Source: Geoglobus sp. (GTDB lineage: Archaea; Halobacteriota; Archaeoglobi; Archaeoglobales; Archaeoglobaceae). From it: a stretch of 9,846 nucleotides of DNA. Positions 1 through 6,685 of this stretch are shown piece after piece. Made by a program: the position numbers and the translations under genes. Positions within the stretch are counted from its first letter, which is position 1, and each line of letters opens with the position of its first letter. A model generated the notes under the pieces. The model saw only the letters and a program-made list of their open reading frames with translations, searched no databases and was not told where the DNA came from. The stretch is from positions 1 through 9,846 of the forward strand of contig JALURI010000177.1 of the NCBI GenBank assembly GCA_027016965.1. Direction: 5' to 3'.

Positions 1-126
1 CTTGAATAATCGCTGCATGGTCGTGATGGATCAGGCGACCCTTTCTATGAATTTTATTCTCTTCATAAAGGTTTTTCAGGATTTGTGGGATCGATCTGAT
101 GCCGGTAACTAATGGCCAATAAAAAA
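1..126 (-). other. Unassigned left-edge stretch with an open minus-strand frame
   Basis: No gene is called here. On the minus strand one frame is open from the tRNA end to position 1 and reads like protein, including the segment QILKNLYEENKIHRKGRLI followed by HHDHAAIIQ. It has no ATG, GTG or TTG codon inside this stretch, so it would need a start within the tRNA or be a broken fragment. On the plus strand a competing frame (10-99) is also open, ends in TGA and contains GDPFYEFYSLHKGF. I recognise neither peptide, and 120 bp is too short to decide. The seven T residues (minus strand) right after the tRNA acceptor stem could terminate the tRNA transcript. Confidence 0.2.
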
Positions 127-200
127 AGCCGCCGGCGGGATTCGAACCCGCGGCCTGGTGATTACGAGTCACCCGCTCTCACCAGCTGAGCTACGGCGGC
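127..200 (-). tRNA. tRNA-Thr (anticodon CGU)
   Basis: The minus strand folds into a complete cloverleaf. It has a 7-bp G/C acceptor stem (GCCGCCG with CGGCGGC), TA at positions 8-9, a 4-bp D stem (GCTC/GAGC), a 5-bp anticodon stem (GGTGA/TCACC), loop CTCGTAA with anticodon CGT, a 5-nt variable region, and a T arm of GCGGG/CCCGC around TTCGAAT. The anticodon reads the Thr codon ACG. The base after the acceptor stem is U, as expected for the discriminator of archaeal tRNA-Thr. CCA is not encoded and no intron is visible. A T7 run follows directly and is the likely terminator. Confidence 0.96.
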
Positions 201-311
201 TTCAGTAGTTTCTCCAGATTTTTGTGTTGCACAGAGCACAGAATATTCCTTCAGATGTGGTTAAAAAATGTGCGGTGTTGTTGCATATTTGGCATCTGAG
301 ATTCCTGTATG
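201..311 (-). promoter_or_regulatory. Spacer between leuD and tRNA-Thr (terminator and tRNA promoter region)
   Basis: This 111-bp gene-free spacer lies downstream of leuD and upstream of the tRNA on the minus strand. A run of six T residues (minus strand, 268-263), about 45 nt after the leuD stop, is a plausible archaeal T-rich terminator. The tRNA promoter must lie in the rest. An A/T-rich AATATTC element near 241-247 is a candidate, but I see no strong TATA consensus. Confidence 0.35.
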
Positions 312-809
312 TCATAGAGTCAGGTCACCTCTCTTTCTCACGTATTCAACAAGTCCTCCCTCATTTAGAATGCCTATCATGATCTCTGGGAGGGGTTTTG
401 ATTTTATTTCAACTCCTTTTGTCAGGTTTCGGATGATTCCAGATGAGAGGTCAACTTCAAGTTCATCTCCGGCATCTATCATATCAGTATCAGCCATAAG
501 AACAGGGAGTCCTACATTTATGGCATTTCTGTAGAAAATCCTGGCAAATGATTTGGCTATTACAGCAGAAACTCCTGCAATTTTTATTGCAAGAGGAGCA
601 TGCTCTCTGCTGCTTCCCATTCCAAAGTTCTTTCCTGCAACAATGAAATCCCCCGATTCCATTTTTTTCGGAAATTCTGGGTCTGCATCTTCCATAACAT
701 GCTTTGCAAGTTCGGGCATGTTGCTTCTGAGATGATAGTATCTGCCAGGTGTTATGTGATCTGTTGAAATGTCATCACCAAATTTCCAAGCTTTTCCTAT
801 GAGTTTCAT
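312..809 (-). CDS. leuD: 3-isopropylmalate dehydratase small subunit (LeuD/HacB family)
   Basis: This is the small (swivel-domain) subunit of an aconitase-family hydro-lyase. In leucine synthesis the heterodimer with LeuC isomerises 2- and 3-isopropylmalate in the cytoplasm. The 165-aa length fits archaeal LeuD. Visible family motifs are [19 protein letters not shown] at the N-terminus, [14 protein letters not shown] in the middle (the substrate-binding Ser-Arg loop), and then [19 protein letters not shown] chose the ATG at 809 rather than the in-frame TTG at 818: [13 protein letters not shown] matches the usual start, and the TATA-like box at 831-840 lies about 26 bp away, suggesting a leaderless or nearly leaderless message. 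No leuC is in the window, so the large subunit is encoded elsewhere. The loop after TPGR that can separate isopropylmalate from homoaconitate enzymes reads YYHLRSN, which does not settle substrate. Homoaconitase or a related dehydratase remains possible. Confidence 0.92.
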   Translation of the reverse strand: MKLIGKAWKFGDDISTDHITPGRYYHLRSNMPELAKHVMEDADPEFPKKMESGDFIVAGKNFGMGSSREHAPLAIKIAGVSAVIAKSFARIFYRNAINVGLPVLMADTDMIDAGDELEVDLSSGIIRNLTKGVEIKSKPLPEIMIGILNEGGLVEYVRKRGDLTL

Positions 810-830
810 CGCTCTCAACTGAGATATTCA

Positions 831-840
831 GTTTTTAAAG
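831..840 (-). promoter_or_regulatory. TATA-like box for leuD
   Basis: The minus strand reads CTTTAAAAAC, with its centre about 26 bp upstream of the leuD ATG at 809. This is the archaeal TATA-to-start distance expected of a leaderless transcript. Between box and start lies an imperfect dyad, AACTGA-5 nt-TCAGTT (817-833), that could bind a regulator. Confidence 0.5.
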
Positions 841-881
841 ACTTTCTTTTCGAACTTGTTGGTGATAATGAGAATGTGAAA

Positions 882-892
882 GCTTATAAATT
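882..892 (+). promoter_or_regulatory. TATA-like box for purA
   Basis: GCTTATAAATT sits about 25 bp upstream of position 912, placing the transcript start just before the Shine-Dalgarno GGGAGGA (912-918) of purA. The purine-rich GTGAAA just upstream could be the BRE. Confidence 0.6.
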
Positions 893-924
893 ATGAACTC
901 GCTTGACAAATGGGAGGAATTGTC

Positions 925-1938
925 ATGTCAGCCACAATTGTCGTTGGTGGTTTTTGGGGTGACGAAGGCAAGGGGAAGATAATTTCCCACATTGCGTACA
1001 GCGACAAACCCAAGATAATTGTTAGAGGTGGAGTAGGACCAAATGCGGGACATACTGTTGAGTTCGATGGTAAGAAGTTTGGCGTCAGAATGCTCCCGTC
1101 AGGTTTTGTTTATCGGGATGCAAAACTCCTCATCGGAGCAGGTGTTTTGGTAAACCCCGATGTCTTTCTTAACGAGGTTAAAACTCTTAAAGTCGAAGAC
1201 AGAGCAAGACTTGATTTCAGATGTGCGATTATTGAGGAAAAGCACATAAATGCAGACAGAAGTTCAGAACATCTTTCAGAGAGAATTGGATCAACAGGAA
1301 CGGGATGCGGACCAGCCAATGCCGAGAGGGTAATGAGAACAGCAAGACTTGCAAGAGATGTTGTTGAACTTCAACCATTTCTCACAGATGTGCCCCTGGA
1401 TGTAAACTCTGCAATTGATGAGGGAGAATTTGTATTAGTGGAAGGCACCCAGGGGTTTGCTTTGAGTCTATATTACGGCACCTACCCCTATGTGACCTCA
1501 AAAGACACGTCAGCATCTCAAATGGCTGCTGATGTTGGTATTGGACCAACAAAAATCGATGAAGTCATTGTTGTGTTCAAAACATTCCCAACGAGGGTTG
1601 GAGCCGGCCCATTTCCAACTGAGATGAGTCAAGGGGAAGCTGAAAGCCTTGAAATAGTTGAATACGGAACAGTTACCGGAAGGAGAAGGAGAATTGGTTA
1701 CTGGGATGGAGAGCTTGCAAAATACTCTGCCATGGTGAATGGAGCAACTCAGATAGCCCTGACAGGAATAGACAGGCTTGACAGGGAGTGTTATGGAGCA
1801 AAGGACTGGAACAAGCTCACAAAAAAAGCCAGAGATTTTGTTGACAGAGTTGAGGATGATACAGGTGTTCCCGTGACATTAATATCAACAGGCCCATCTC
1901 TGGAACAGATGATCGACTTGAGAGATGAAAAATTATAG
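925..1938 (+). CDS. purA: Adenylosuccinate synthetase
   Basis: PurA catalyses the GTP-dependent condensation of IMP with aspartate, the first committed step to AMP, in the cytoplasm. The N-terminal loop FWGDEGKGK carries the catalytic Asp (residue 13) and the phosphate-binding glycines. Other family blocks are [54 protein letters not shown] and [13 protein letters not shown]. At 337 aa it is about 100 residues shorter than the E. coli enzyme (432), as is usual for the compact archaeal form. The start is the ATG at 925: a strong GGGAGGA lies 6 nt upstream, and the earlier in-frame ATG at 910 overlaps that ribosome site and the predicted transcript start. It diverges from leuD and converges with the bacterioferritin gene across only 21 bp. 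Confidence 0.95.
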   Translation: MSATIVVGGFWGDEGKGKIISHIAYSDKPKIIVRGGVGPNAGHTVEFDGKKFGVRMLPSGFVYRDAKLLIGAGVLVNPDVFLNEVKTLKVEDRARLDFRCAIIEEKHINADRSSEHLSERIGSTGTGCGPANAERVMRTARLARDVVELQPFLTDVPLDVNSAIDEGEFVLVEGTQGFALSLYYGTYPYVTSKDTSASQMAADVGIGPTKIDEVIVVFKTFPTRVGAGPFPTEMSQGEAESLEIVEYGTVTGRRRRIGYWDGELAKYSAMVNGATQIALTGIDRLDRECYGAKDWNKLTKKARDFVDRVEDDTGVPVTLISTGPSLEQMIDLRDEKL

Positions 1939-1959
1939 ATTAAAATAAAAATTTTTCAG
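1939..1959. terminator. Bidirectional A/T-rich terminator between purA and the bacterioferritin gene
   Basis: The 21-bp convergent gap contains A5 directly followed by T5 (1947-1956), preceded by AAAATAAAA. Each strand therefore carries a T-run immediately after its upstream stop codon, as expected of an archaeal U-rich intrinsic terminator serving both genes. Confidence 0.5.
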
Positions 1960-2376
1960 CTACCTTCCAAGAACTGAAGTGAAATAATCGTGATGAGCCT
2001 CTTCATCCTCGAGAATCTGTTCAAATAGTTTTGCAGTGGTGTAATCCTCTTCCTCAAGTGCCTTTTTTATGATTCCTCTGTAAAGTTTGATTGCTTCCTC
2101 TTCAGCCTTAGCATCAATCTCAATCATTTCCTCGACACTTTTACCGACAGTTATGGGACTTGGTTCTGTTGTTGGTTCCCCACCAAGATAGGCAAGTCTC
2201 TCTGCAATAAGTTCAGCATGAGTCATTTCAACTATTGCGATTTTTCTGAGCTCAGGTTTCACAACTTCTCCTTCAAAACCCTTTGCAAGAACATGCTGCC
2301 ACATGTACTGAATTGAAACCTGAATCTCCCTTGCAATTGCCATATTGAGCATATTTATTAACTCCTCACTAACCAT
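1960..2376 (-). CDS. Short bacterioferritin-type diiron ferritin
   Basis: This is a 138-aa four-helix-bundle ferritin-like protein, probably storing or oxidising iron. The diiron ligands line up with E. coli Bfr at a constant offset of one: E17, E50, H53, E93, E126 and H129. The Bfr haem-axial methionine (Met52 in E. coli) has its counterpart at M51 in the motif VEMTHAE, so a haem-bridged dimer is plausible. The protein is about 20 residues shorter than E. coli Bfr and ends soon after the EEAHHDYF ligand motif, so the short C-terminal fifth helix seems absent. The start at 2376 follows a strong GGAGGTG (2388-2382) at 5-nt spacing. It lies 42 bp downstream of the triheme cytochrome on the same strand and may be co-transcribed or have its own A/T-rich promoter in that gap. 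A general ferritin-like or Dps-like role cannot be excluded. Confidence 0.85.
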   Translation of the reverse strand: MVSEELINMLNMAIAREIQVSIQYMWQHVLAKGFEGEVVKPELRKIAIVEMTHAELIAERLAYLGGEPTTEPSPITVGKSVEEMIEIDAKAEEEAIKLYRGIIKKALEEEDYTTAKLFEQILEDEEAHHDYFTSVLGR

Positions 2377-2401
2377 AAGTCCACCTCCGTATTCCTTAAG
2401 T

Positions 2402-2420
2402 GAAAAATTATAAAAAATTT
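2402..2420 (-). promoter_or_regulatory. A/T-rich element upstream of the bacterioferritin gene (promoter or terminator)
   Basis: The minus strand reads TTTTTTATAATTTTT just after the cytochrome stop and before the bacterioferritin ribosome site. It contains a TATA-like TTTATAAT, but also a T6 run that could end the cytochrome transcript. Spacing to the Shine-Dalgarno is tight, so which role dominates is undecided. Confidence 0.35.
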
Positions 2421-2751
2421 AGCTCTTGACGATACCTGGAACCTCGTGACATGTTGCACAGAAGGTGTTAACATCATGGCAGTCTGAACACAGTCTTTTG
2501 TGGATTTCCGGCTGTTTTTCAAAAGCATCCTTATGCAGTCCGGCAGCCATATCGCTTACCGTAGGTGCATCATGACACTGATCACATTTTCCAACACCAT
2601 GCAATTCCTCTGTTTTTGTCTTTTCTGGTGATGGAGATATAACAGGTGTTTCCGTTGTTTGTGGTGTTGGAGTTTTTTCTTCGCTCTGAGTGCCAGTACA
2701 GCCTGCAATCAAGATTGCGCCTAATATAATCAACAACACAGCCAGTCTCAT
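2419..2751 (-). CDS. Triheme c-type cytochrome lipoprotein
   Basis: This is a secreted, membrane-anchored electron carrier of 110 aa. The N-terminus is a lipoprotein signal: MRLA, a hydrophobic stretch, then lipobox LIAGC with Cys18. A Thr/Pro/Ser/Glu-rich linker (about 20-48) leads to a haem domain with three CxxCH sites: CDQCH (56-60), CSDCH (88-92) and CATCH (98-102). Three further histidines (H51, H73, H84) could give bis-His ligation of all three haems. I start at the ATG at 2751, not the frame's upstream extension to 2838, because the signal peptide begins exactly there and a TATA-like TTTTTATATC lies about 26 bp upstream. That implies a leaderless mRNA, and no Shine-Dalgarno is visible. 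It is followed by bacterioferritin. The reductase or acceptor partner is unknown. Small multihaem cytochromes of this type are common in metal- and sulfur-metabolising Archaeoglobales. Confidence 0.85.
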   Translation of the reverse strand: MRLAVLLIILGAILIAGCTGTQSEEKTPTPQTTETPVISPSPEKTKTEELHGVGKCDQCHDAPTVSDMAAGLHKDAFEKQPEIHKRLCSDCHDVNTFCATCHEVPGIVKS

Positions 2752-2775
2752 TGAAGTAGGGTTCTGTGATAACAG

Positions 2776-2785
2776 ATATAAAAAC
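2776..2785 (-). promoter_or_regulatory. TATA-like box for the triheme cytochrome
   Basis: The minus strand reads GTTTTTATATCTG around this position, with its centre about 26-29 bp from the ATG at 2751. This fits a leaderless transcript and supports the shorter start. Confidence 0.55.
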
Positions 2786-2812
2786 TTTCCATAGCCAATG
2801 ACTGCAATCAAA

Positions 2813-2822
2813 AACTTTAATA
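2813..2822 (+). promoter_or_regulatory. TATA-like box for the trm112-pyrG-guaA-argD operon
   Basis: AACTTTAATA is centred about 28 bp upstream of the ATG at 2848, giving a near-leaderless start for the first gene. The A-rich CAAAAA just upstream could serve as BRE. Confidence 0.5.
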
Positions 2823-2847
2823 GGTGAGCATTATGCACTAATCTGTT

Positions 2848-3036
2848 ATGAGAAAATCACTTCTCGACATACTTGCGTGTCCAGTCTGTAAAGGAGACCT
2901 TGAGATCGAAGTGATCGAAGAAAGTCAAGATGAGATAATCAAAGGCGAGCTCATCTGTAAAGAGTGTGGAGAAAGGTATCCTGTTGAAGATGGCATACCC
3001 AACATGCTTCCCCCTGAATTGAGGGAAAAGGTATGA
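2848..3036 (+). CDS. Trm112-like zinc protein (methyltransferase activator family)
   Basis: This 62-aa protein has the Trm112/YcaR-type zinc ribbon: CPVCKGDL near the N-terminus and CKECGERYP later (C11, C14, C37, C40), then the signature [10 protein letters not shown]. In archaea and eukaryotes Trm112 is a small partner that stabilises and activates tRNA, rRNA and release-factor methyltransferases. In this window there is no methyltransferase beside it. Its TGA overlaps the ATG of pyrG (ATGA), so the two are probably translationally coupled and it leads the operon. A TATA-like box about 28 bp upstream and no Shine-Dalgarno suggest leaderless translation. The family call is firm from the motifs; the actual partner is unknown. 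Confidence 0.85.
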   Translation: MRKSLLDILACPVCKGDLEIEVIEESQDEIIKGELICKECGERYPVEDGIPNMLPPELREKV

Positions 3037-4634
3037 AGTTTATTGTAGTAACCGGAGGTGTGATGAGCGGTCTCGGAAAGGGAATAACGGCAGCAAGCAT
3101 TGGCAGAATTCTTGTTGACATGGGGTACAATGTTGTTCCGATAAAAATTGATCCCTATATCAACATTGATGCAGGAACAATGAATCCGTTTCAGCATGGA
3201 GAGGTCTATGTGCTGAAAGACGGAACTGAGGTTGATCTTGATCTTGGACATTATGAAAGATTTATCGAAGTTGAGCTTACAGGAGATCACAATATCACAA
3301 CAGGAAAAATTTACAGCAGAGTTATAGAGAAGGAGAGAGCAGGTGAGTATCTTGGTCAGACTGTTCAGATAATCCCCCACATTACAGATGAGATAAAGAG
3401 GTGGATCAGGGATGTTGCAAAGAGCAAAAATGCGGACATCTGCCTTGTTGAGGTTGGCGGAACTGTTGGAGATATCGAGAGCATGCCATTTCTTGAGGCA
3501 ATAAGACAGATGCACAATGAAGAGAGGGAAGAGGATTTTCTGCTTGTTCATGTTACTCTTGTGCCATTAGATAGTGGAGGTGAACAAAAGACAAAACCAA
3601 CTCAGCACAGTGTTAAGGAGCTGAGGAGTCTCGGTCTCCATCCAGATGTTATCGTTGGCAGATGTGAGAGAGAACTTGAAGAATCAACAAAGAAAAAGAT
3701 TTCCCTTTTCTGTGATGTTCCATCAGAGGCTGTGATAAGTGCAAAGGATGCAGATGATATATATGAAGTCCCGCTTATATTCAAAAAAGAGGGTCTTGAT
3801 GGATACATGGCGAGAAAGCTCATACTTGAAAAAAGGGAAAGCAACGGAAAGTGGGAGAACTTTGTTGATAAGATGAGAAATGCAAGGGAAGAGGTTACAA
3901 TTGCAGTTGTCGGCAAATACATAGATGTGAGAGACTCATACATAAGCATAAGGGAGGCTCTGAAGATTGCAGGGATCCATAACTCTGCGAGAGTAAGTGT
4001 GATATGGGTGGATAGCGAGGATTTTGAGGATTTCAGCGAGATAGAGATTGAAGCAGATGGAGTTCTTGTTCCCGGAGGTTTCGGGCAGAGGGGTGTTGAG
4101 GGTAAAATGATGGCAATACAGTATGCAAGAGAGAACAACATACCATTCCTGGGGATATGTCTTGGATTTCAGCTTTCTGTTATTGAATTTGCCAGAAATG
4201 TTCTTGACTATAAAGATGCAAACAGCACAGAGTTTGGTGAGACGGGACATCCTGTCATAGACCTTTTGCCTGAGCAGAAGGAAATTGACAAACTTGGAGG
4301 AACAATGAGATTAGGAGACATCGAAATCACCCTTAAAAAGGATACAATCGCTTATTCACTTTATCAGAGGGATAAGATTCTTGAAAGACACAGACACAGG
4401 TTTGAGGTCAATCCCAATTACATCGATAAGCTTGAAAATGGTGGATTGATTTTTTCAGGCTACTCCGATGGAGGCAGGAGAATGGAGATTCTCGAGTTAC
4501 CGCCTCATAGATTCTTCCTTGCAACACAGTTCCATCCTGAATTCAAGGCAAAGCCATTTTCTCCTTCACCTCCATTCATGGGTTTTGTCAGATCAGCAAT
4601 ACAGCTCAGGAGGGAAGTGGATGGTGAATCCTGA
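3033..4634 (+). CDS. pyrG: CTP synthase (glutamine hydrolysing)
   Basis: PyrG aminates UTP to CTP using ATP and glutamine-derived ammonia. The 533-aa length is that of a complete two-domain enzyme. The N-terminal amidoligase half (about 1-265) shows [18 protein letters not shown], the metal/UTP region [29 protein letters not shown] and [11 protein letters not shown]. The C-terminal class I glutaminase half shows PGGFGQRG, the nucleophile Cys376 in LGICLGFQ (bacterial enzymes usually have Met for the Phe), and the His501/Glu503 pair in QFHPEF. The start ATG overlaps the preceding gene's stop by 4 bp, with GAGGGAAAAGG just upstream as ribosome site. Its 3' end overlaps the GMP synthase gene by 14 bp. 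All expected catalytic residues are present. Confidence 0.97.
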   Translation: MKFIVVTGGVMSGLGKGITAASIGRILVDMGYNVVPIKIDPYINIDAGTMNPFQHGEVYVLKDGTEVDLDLGHYERFIEVELTGDHNITTGKIYSRVIEKERAGEYLGQTVQIIPHITDEIKRWIRDVAKSKNADICLVEVGGTVGDIESMPFLEAIRQMHNEEREEDFLLVHVTLVPLDSGGEQKTKPTQHSVKELRSLGLHPDVIVGRCERELEESTKKKISLFCDVPSEAVISAKDADDIYEVPLIFKKEGLDGYMARKLILEKRESNGKWENFVDKMRNAREEVTIAVVGKYIDVRDSYISIREALKIAGIHNSARVSVIWVDSEDFEDFSEIEIEADGVLVPGGFGQRGVEGKMMAIQYARENNIPFLGICLGFQLSVIEFARNVLDYKDANSTEFGETGHPVIDLLPEQKEIDKLGGTMRLGDIEITLKKDTIAYSLYQRDKILERHRHRFEVNPNYIDKLENGGLIFSGYSDGGRRMEILELPPHRFFLATQFHPEFKAKPFSPSPPFMGFVRSAIQLRREVDGES

Positions 4635-5535
4635 AAGATTTGTTGAAAATGCTGTAAAAGAGATAAAAGAAAAGGTTAGAGACGGGAAAGCTATAATAGC
4701 TCTATCAGGAGGAGTTGACAGTTCTGTCTGTACTATTCTTGCTTACAGAGCAATAGGAAACAGACTTTATCCTGTTTTCGTTGACACTGGTTTAATGAGA
4801 GCCGAAGAACCTGAAAGAGTCAGAGAGATATTCGGTGAGATGAATCTCATGTTTATTGACGCACAGGATGAATTTTTCAATTCTTTAAAAGGCATAACAG
4901 ATCCGGAAGAGAAGAGAAAGGTCATAGGAGAGCTTTTTGTCAGAGTTTTTGAAAGAGTTGCAGAGGAGGTCAATGCAGACTATCTGATTCAGGGGACGAT
5001 ATACCCTGACATAATTGAGAGTCAGGGTGGAATAAAAAGCCACCACAATGTTGGGGGATTTCCAACCCACTACAGCTTCAAGGGAGTTATTGAACCTCTC
5101 AGGGAACTTTACAAGGATGAAGTTAGAGAGGTTGCAAGATACCTCGGACTTCCTGAGGAGATTTCTGAAAGGATGCCATTCCCAGGACCGGGTTTGGCTG
5201 TCAGGATAGTTGGAGAGGTGACTCCGGAGAAGGTTGAGGTTGTCAGAAAGGCAACAAAGATCGTTGAGGATGAGCTGAAAGACGTTGAAAAATGGCAGGC
5301 TTTTGCATCTCTGATTGGGAAAGCAACAGGAGTTAAGGGGGACATAAGGGTTTATGGTTATATAATCTCTGTTAGAGCTGTTGAAAGCAGAGACGGGATG
5401 ACAGCAGATCCTCTAAAACTGGATTATGACAGGCTCAGAAAGATCGCTCTCAGAATTACTGGTGAGATTCCTGAAGTTGTGAGGGTTGTTTACGACATAA
5501 CTCCAAAACCTCCTGCAACGATCGAGTATGAATGA
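4621..5535 (+). CDS. guaA: GMP synthase, ATP-pyrophosphatase subunit (GuaA subunit B)
   Basis: This subunit adenylates XMP and transfers ammonia to make GMP. In many archaea it is separate from the glutaminase subunit, and here the protein (304 aa) contains only the synthetase part. The N-terminal ATP-PPase domain carries the PP-loop ALSGGVDSS (residues 27-35), followed by [19 protein letters not shown] and [12 protein letters not shown]. The C-terminal dimerisation domain ends in the typical [14 protein letters not shown] chose the ATG at 4621: GGAGGG (4609-4614) lies just upstream, and MVNPERFVE is the usual start. The longer in-frame extension to 4468 is only pyrG read in another frame. 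It overlaps pyrG by 14 bp and the aminotransferase by 8 bp. No glutaminase subunit is in the window, so it must be elsewhere. Confidence 0.95.
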   Translation: MVNPERFVENAVKEIKEKVRDGKAIIALSGGVDSSVCTILAYRAIGNRLYPVFVDTGLMRAEEPERVREIFGEMNLMFIDAQDEFFNSLKGITDPEEKRKVIGELFVRVFERVAEEVNADYLIQGTIYPDIIESQGGIKSHHNVGGFPTHYSFKGVIEPLRELYKDEVREVARYLGLPEEISERMPFPGPGLAVRIVGEVTPEKVEVVRKATKIVEDELKDVEKWQAFASLIGKATGVKGDIRVYGYIISVRAVESRDGMTADPLKLDYDRLRKIALRITGEIPEVVRVVYDITPKPPATIEYE

Positions 5536-6685
5536 TTGGTTTGAGAGGGAAAAAAGGGTGTTCATCCAGTTTTTTAGCAGGTATCCTCTACTAATCGAAC
5601 GGGGAAAGGGATGCTGGCTTTATGACTCAGAAGGAAATAGGTATCTGGATCTGATAGCAGGAATTGCATGCGTTTCTGTGGGACATGGAAACGAGTACGT
5701 GAATGCAAAAATCAGAGAACAGCTTGACAGGCTTGTTCATGTATCAAATCTCTTCTATACGAAGCCCCAGATAGAGCTTGCAGAGAAGCTTAAAGAACTG
5801 ACTGGACTTGATAGATTCTTTTTCACAAACTCAGGGACTGAGAGCGTTGAAGGTGCGCTGAAGATCGCAAGAAGAGTTACAGGAAAGAAAAAGTTCGTTT
5901 CATTCACCAACGGCTTTCACGGCAGAACAATGGGAGCGTTATCTGTTACCTGGAAGGATAAATTTAGAAAGCCATTTGAACCTCTTATTGAACCAGTGGA
6001 GTTTGCAGAATTCAACTCGATTGAGAGTCTTGAGAATAAAGTTGACAAAGAAACATCTGCCGTCATTGTTGAGCTCATTCAGGGGGAGGCTGGAGTTTTT
6101 CCGGCAAAGAAAGAGTTTGTAAAAAGAATATTTGAGCTGAAAGAAGAGTTTGAGTTCCTTGTTATTTTCGATGAAATCCAGACCGGGTTTGGCAGAACAG
6201 GAGAATGGTTTGCCAAGGACATCTATGGATTTCAGCCCGATATAATTCCCCTTGCAAAATCCATGGGCAATGGATTTCCTGTTGGAGCGATCGGGATAAA
6301 CGAGGAGGTTCATGACAGAATAGATAAGGGAGACCATGGATCAACATTTGGTGGAAATCCCCTTGCCTGTGCTGCATCTCTCGCAACCATTGAGTACATT
6401 GAGAGGAACGATCTTGTTGAGAACTCCAGAAAAATGGGTGAGAGATTCATAAAGGGTCTTGAAAAACTGGAGTTTGTGTCAGACATAAGGGGTCACGGAC
6501 TCATGATCGGCGTGACTGTCGATGACGCGAAATCACTGCATGAACATTTAATGGAAAATGGAGTTCTTGTGAATGCAACATCAGAGACAGATATAAGAAT
6601 AATTCCTCCTCTAACAATAAGCAGTGACGAGGTTGATTTTTCCCTCTCAGCCATAGAGAGCTGGAAATCCAGCAAAAATCATTGA
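5528..6685 (+). CDS. argD: Class III PLP aminotransferase, ArgD (acetylornithine) type
   Basis: This 385-aa cytoplasmic aminotransferase has the class III fold. PLP contacts are visible in [15 protein letters not shown] (about 98-112) and in [13 protein letters not shown]. Asp215 in [13 protein letters not shown] should bind the pyridine nitrogen, and Lys244 in [13 protein letters not shown] should form the Schiff base. [11 protein letters not shown] follows, and the C-terminus has the family's RIIPPLTIS motif. The best assignment is acetylornithine (or LysW-carried ornithine/lysine) aminotransferase of arginine/lysine synthesis. A 4-aminobutyrate or other omega-aminotransferase is possible. 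The ATG overlaps the GMP synthase stop by 8 bp and has no strong Shine-Dalgarno, suggesting coupling. Its stop overlaps the end of the convergent MBL pseudogene by 7 bp. Confidence 0.85.
   Translation: MNDWFEREKRVFIQFFSRYPLLIERGKGCWLYDSEGNRYLDLIAGIACVSVGHGNEYVNAKIREQLDRLVHVSNLFYTKPQIELAEKLKELTGLDRFFFTNSGTESVEGALKIARRVTGKKKFVSFTNGFHGRTMGALSVTWKDKFRKPFEPLIEPVEFAEFNSIESLENKVDKETSAVIVELIQGEAGVFPAKKEFVKRIFELKEEFEFLVIFDEIQTGFGRTGEWFAKDIYGFQPDIIPLAKSMGNGFPVGAIGINEEVHDRIDKGDHGSTFGGNPLACAASLATIEYIERNDLVENSRKMGERFIKGLEKLEFVSDIRGHGLMIGVTVDDAKSLHEHLMENGVLVNATSETDIRIIPPLTISSDEVDFSLSAIESWKSSKNH

Larger units (their letters stand above)
2769..2849. repeat. 9-bp perfect inverted repeat across a divergent promoter
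   Basis: ATAACAGAT (2769-2777) and its exact reverse complement ATCTGTTAT (2841-2849) flank the divergent promoters of the cytochrome and trm112-like genes. The first arm abuts the cytochrome TATA box; the second covers the probable transcript start and first bases of the trm112-like ATG. It may be a pair of operator half-sites or chance. Confidence 0.35.

Noticed and set aside
2..21. Similarity of the first 20 bases to the transposase C-terminal segment (minus strand, about 6868-6890)
   Set aside because: Only about 20 bp align, with two gaps and two mismatches. The following sequence does not resemble the transposase end, so it is probably coincidence.
2827..2835. GCAT-T-ATGC mini-palindrome upstream of the trm112-like gene
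   Set aside because: Four-base arms are expected by chance in A/T-rich intergenic DNA.
2752..2838. 29-residue extension of the cytochrome start
   Set aside because: It would place residues before a complete lipoprotein signal peptide and run over the TATA box.
2925..3551. Long open frames antisense to pyrG (also 3602-4141, 3936-4250)
   Set aside because: They are shadows of a strongly conserved CTP synthase gene, with no recognisable motif or start signal.
4468..4620. 51-residue N-terminal extension of GMP synthase
   Set aside because: It lies within pyrG in another frame. A strong Shine-Dalgarno and the usual family N-terminus place the start at 4621.
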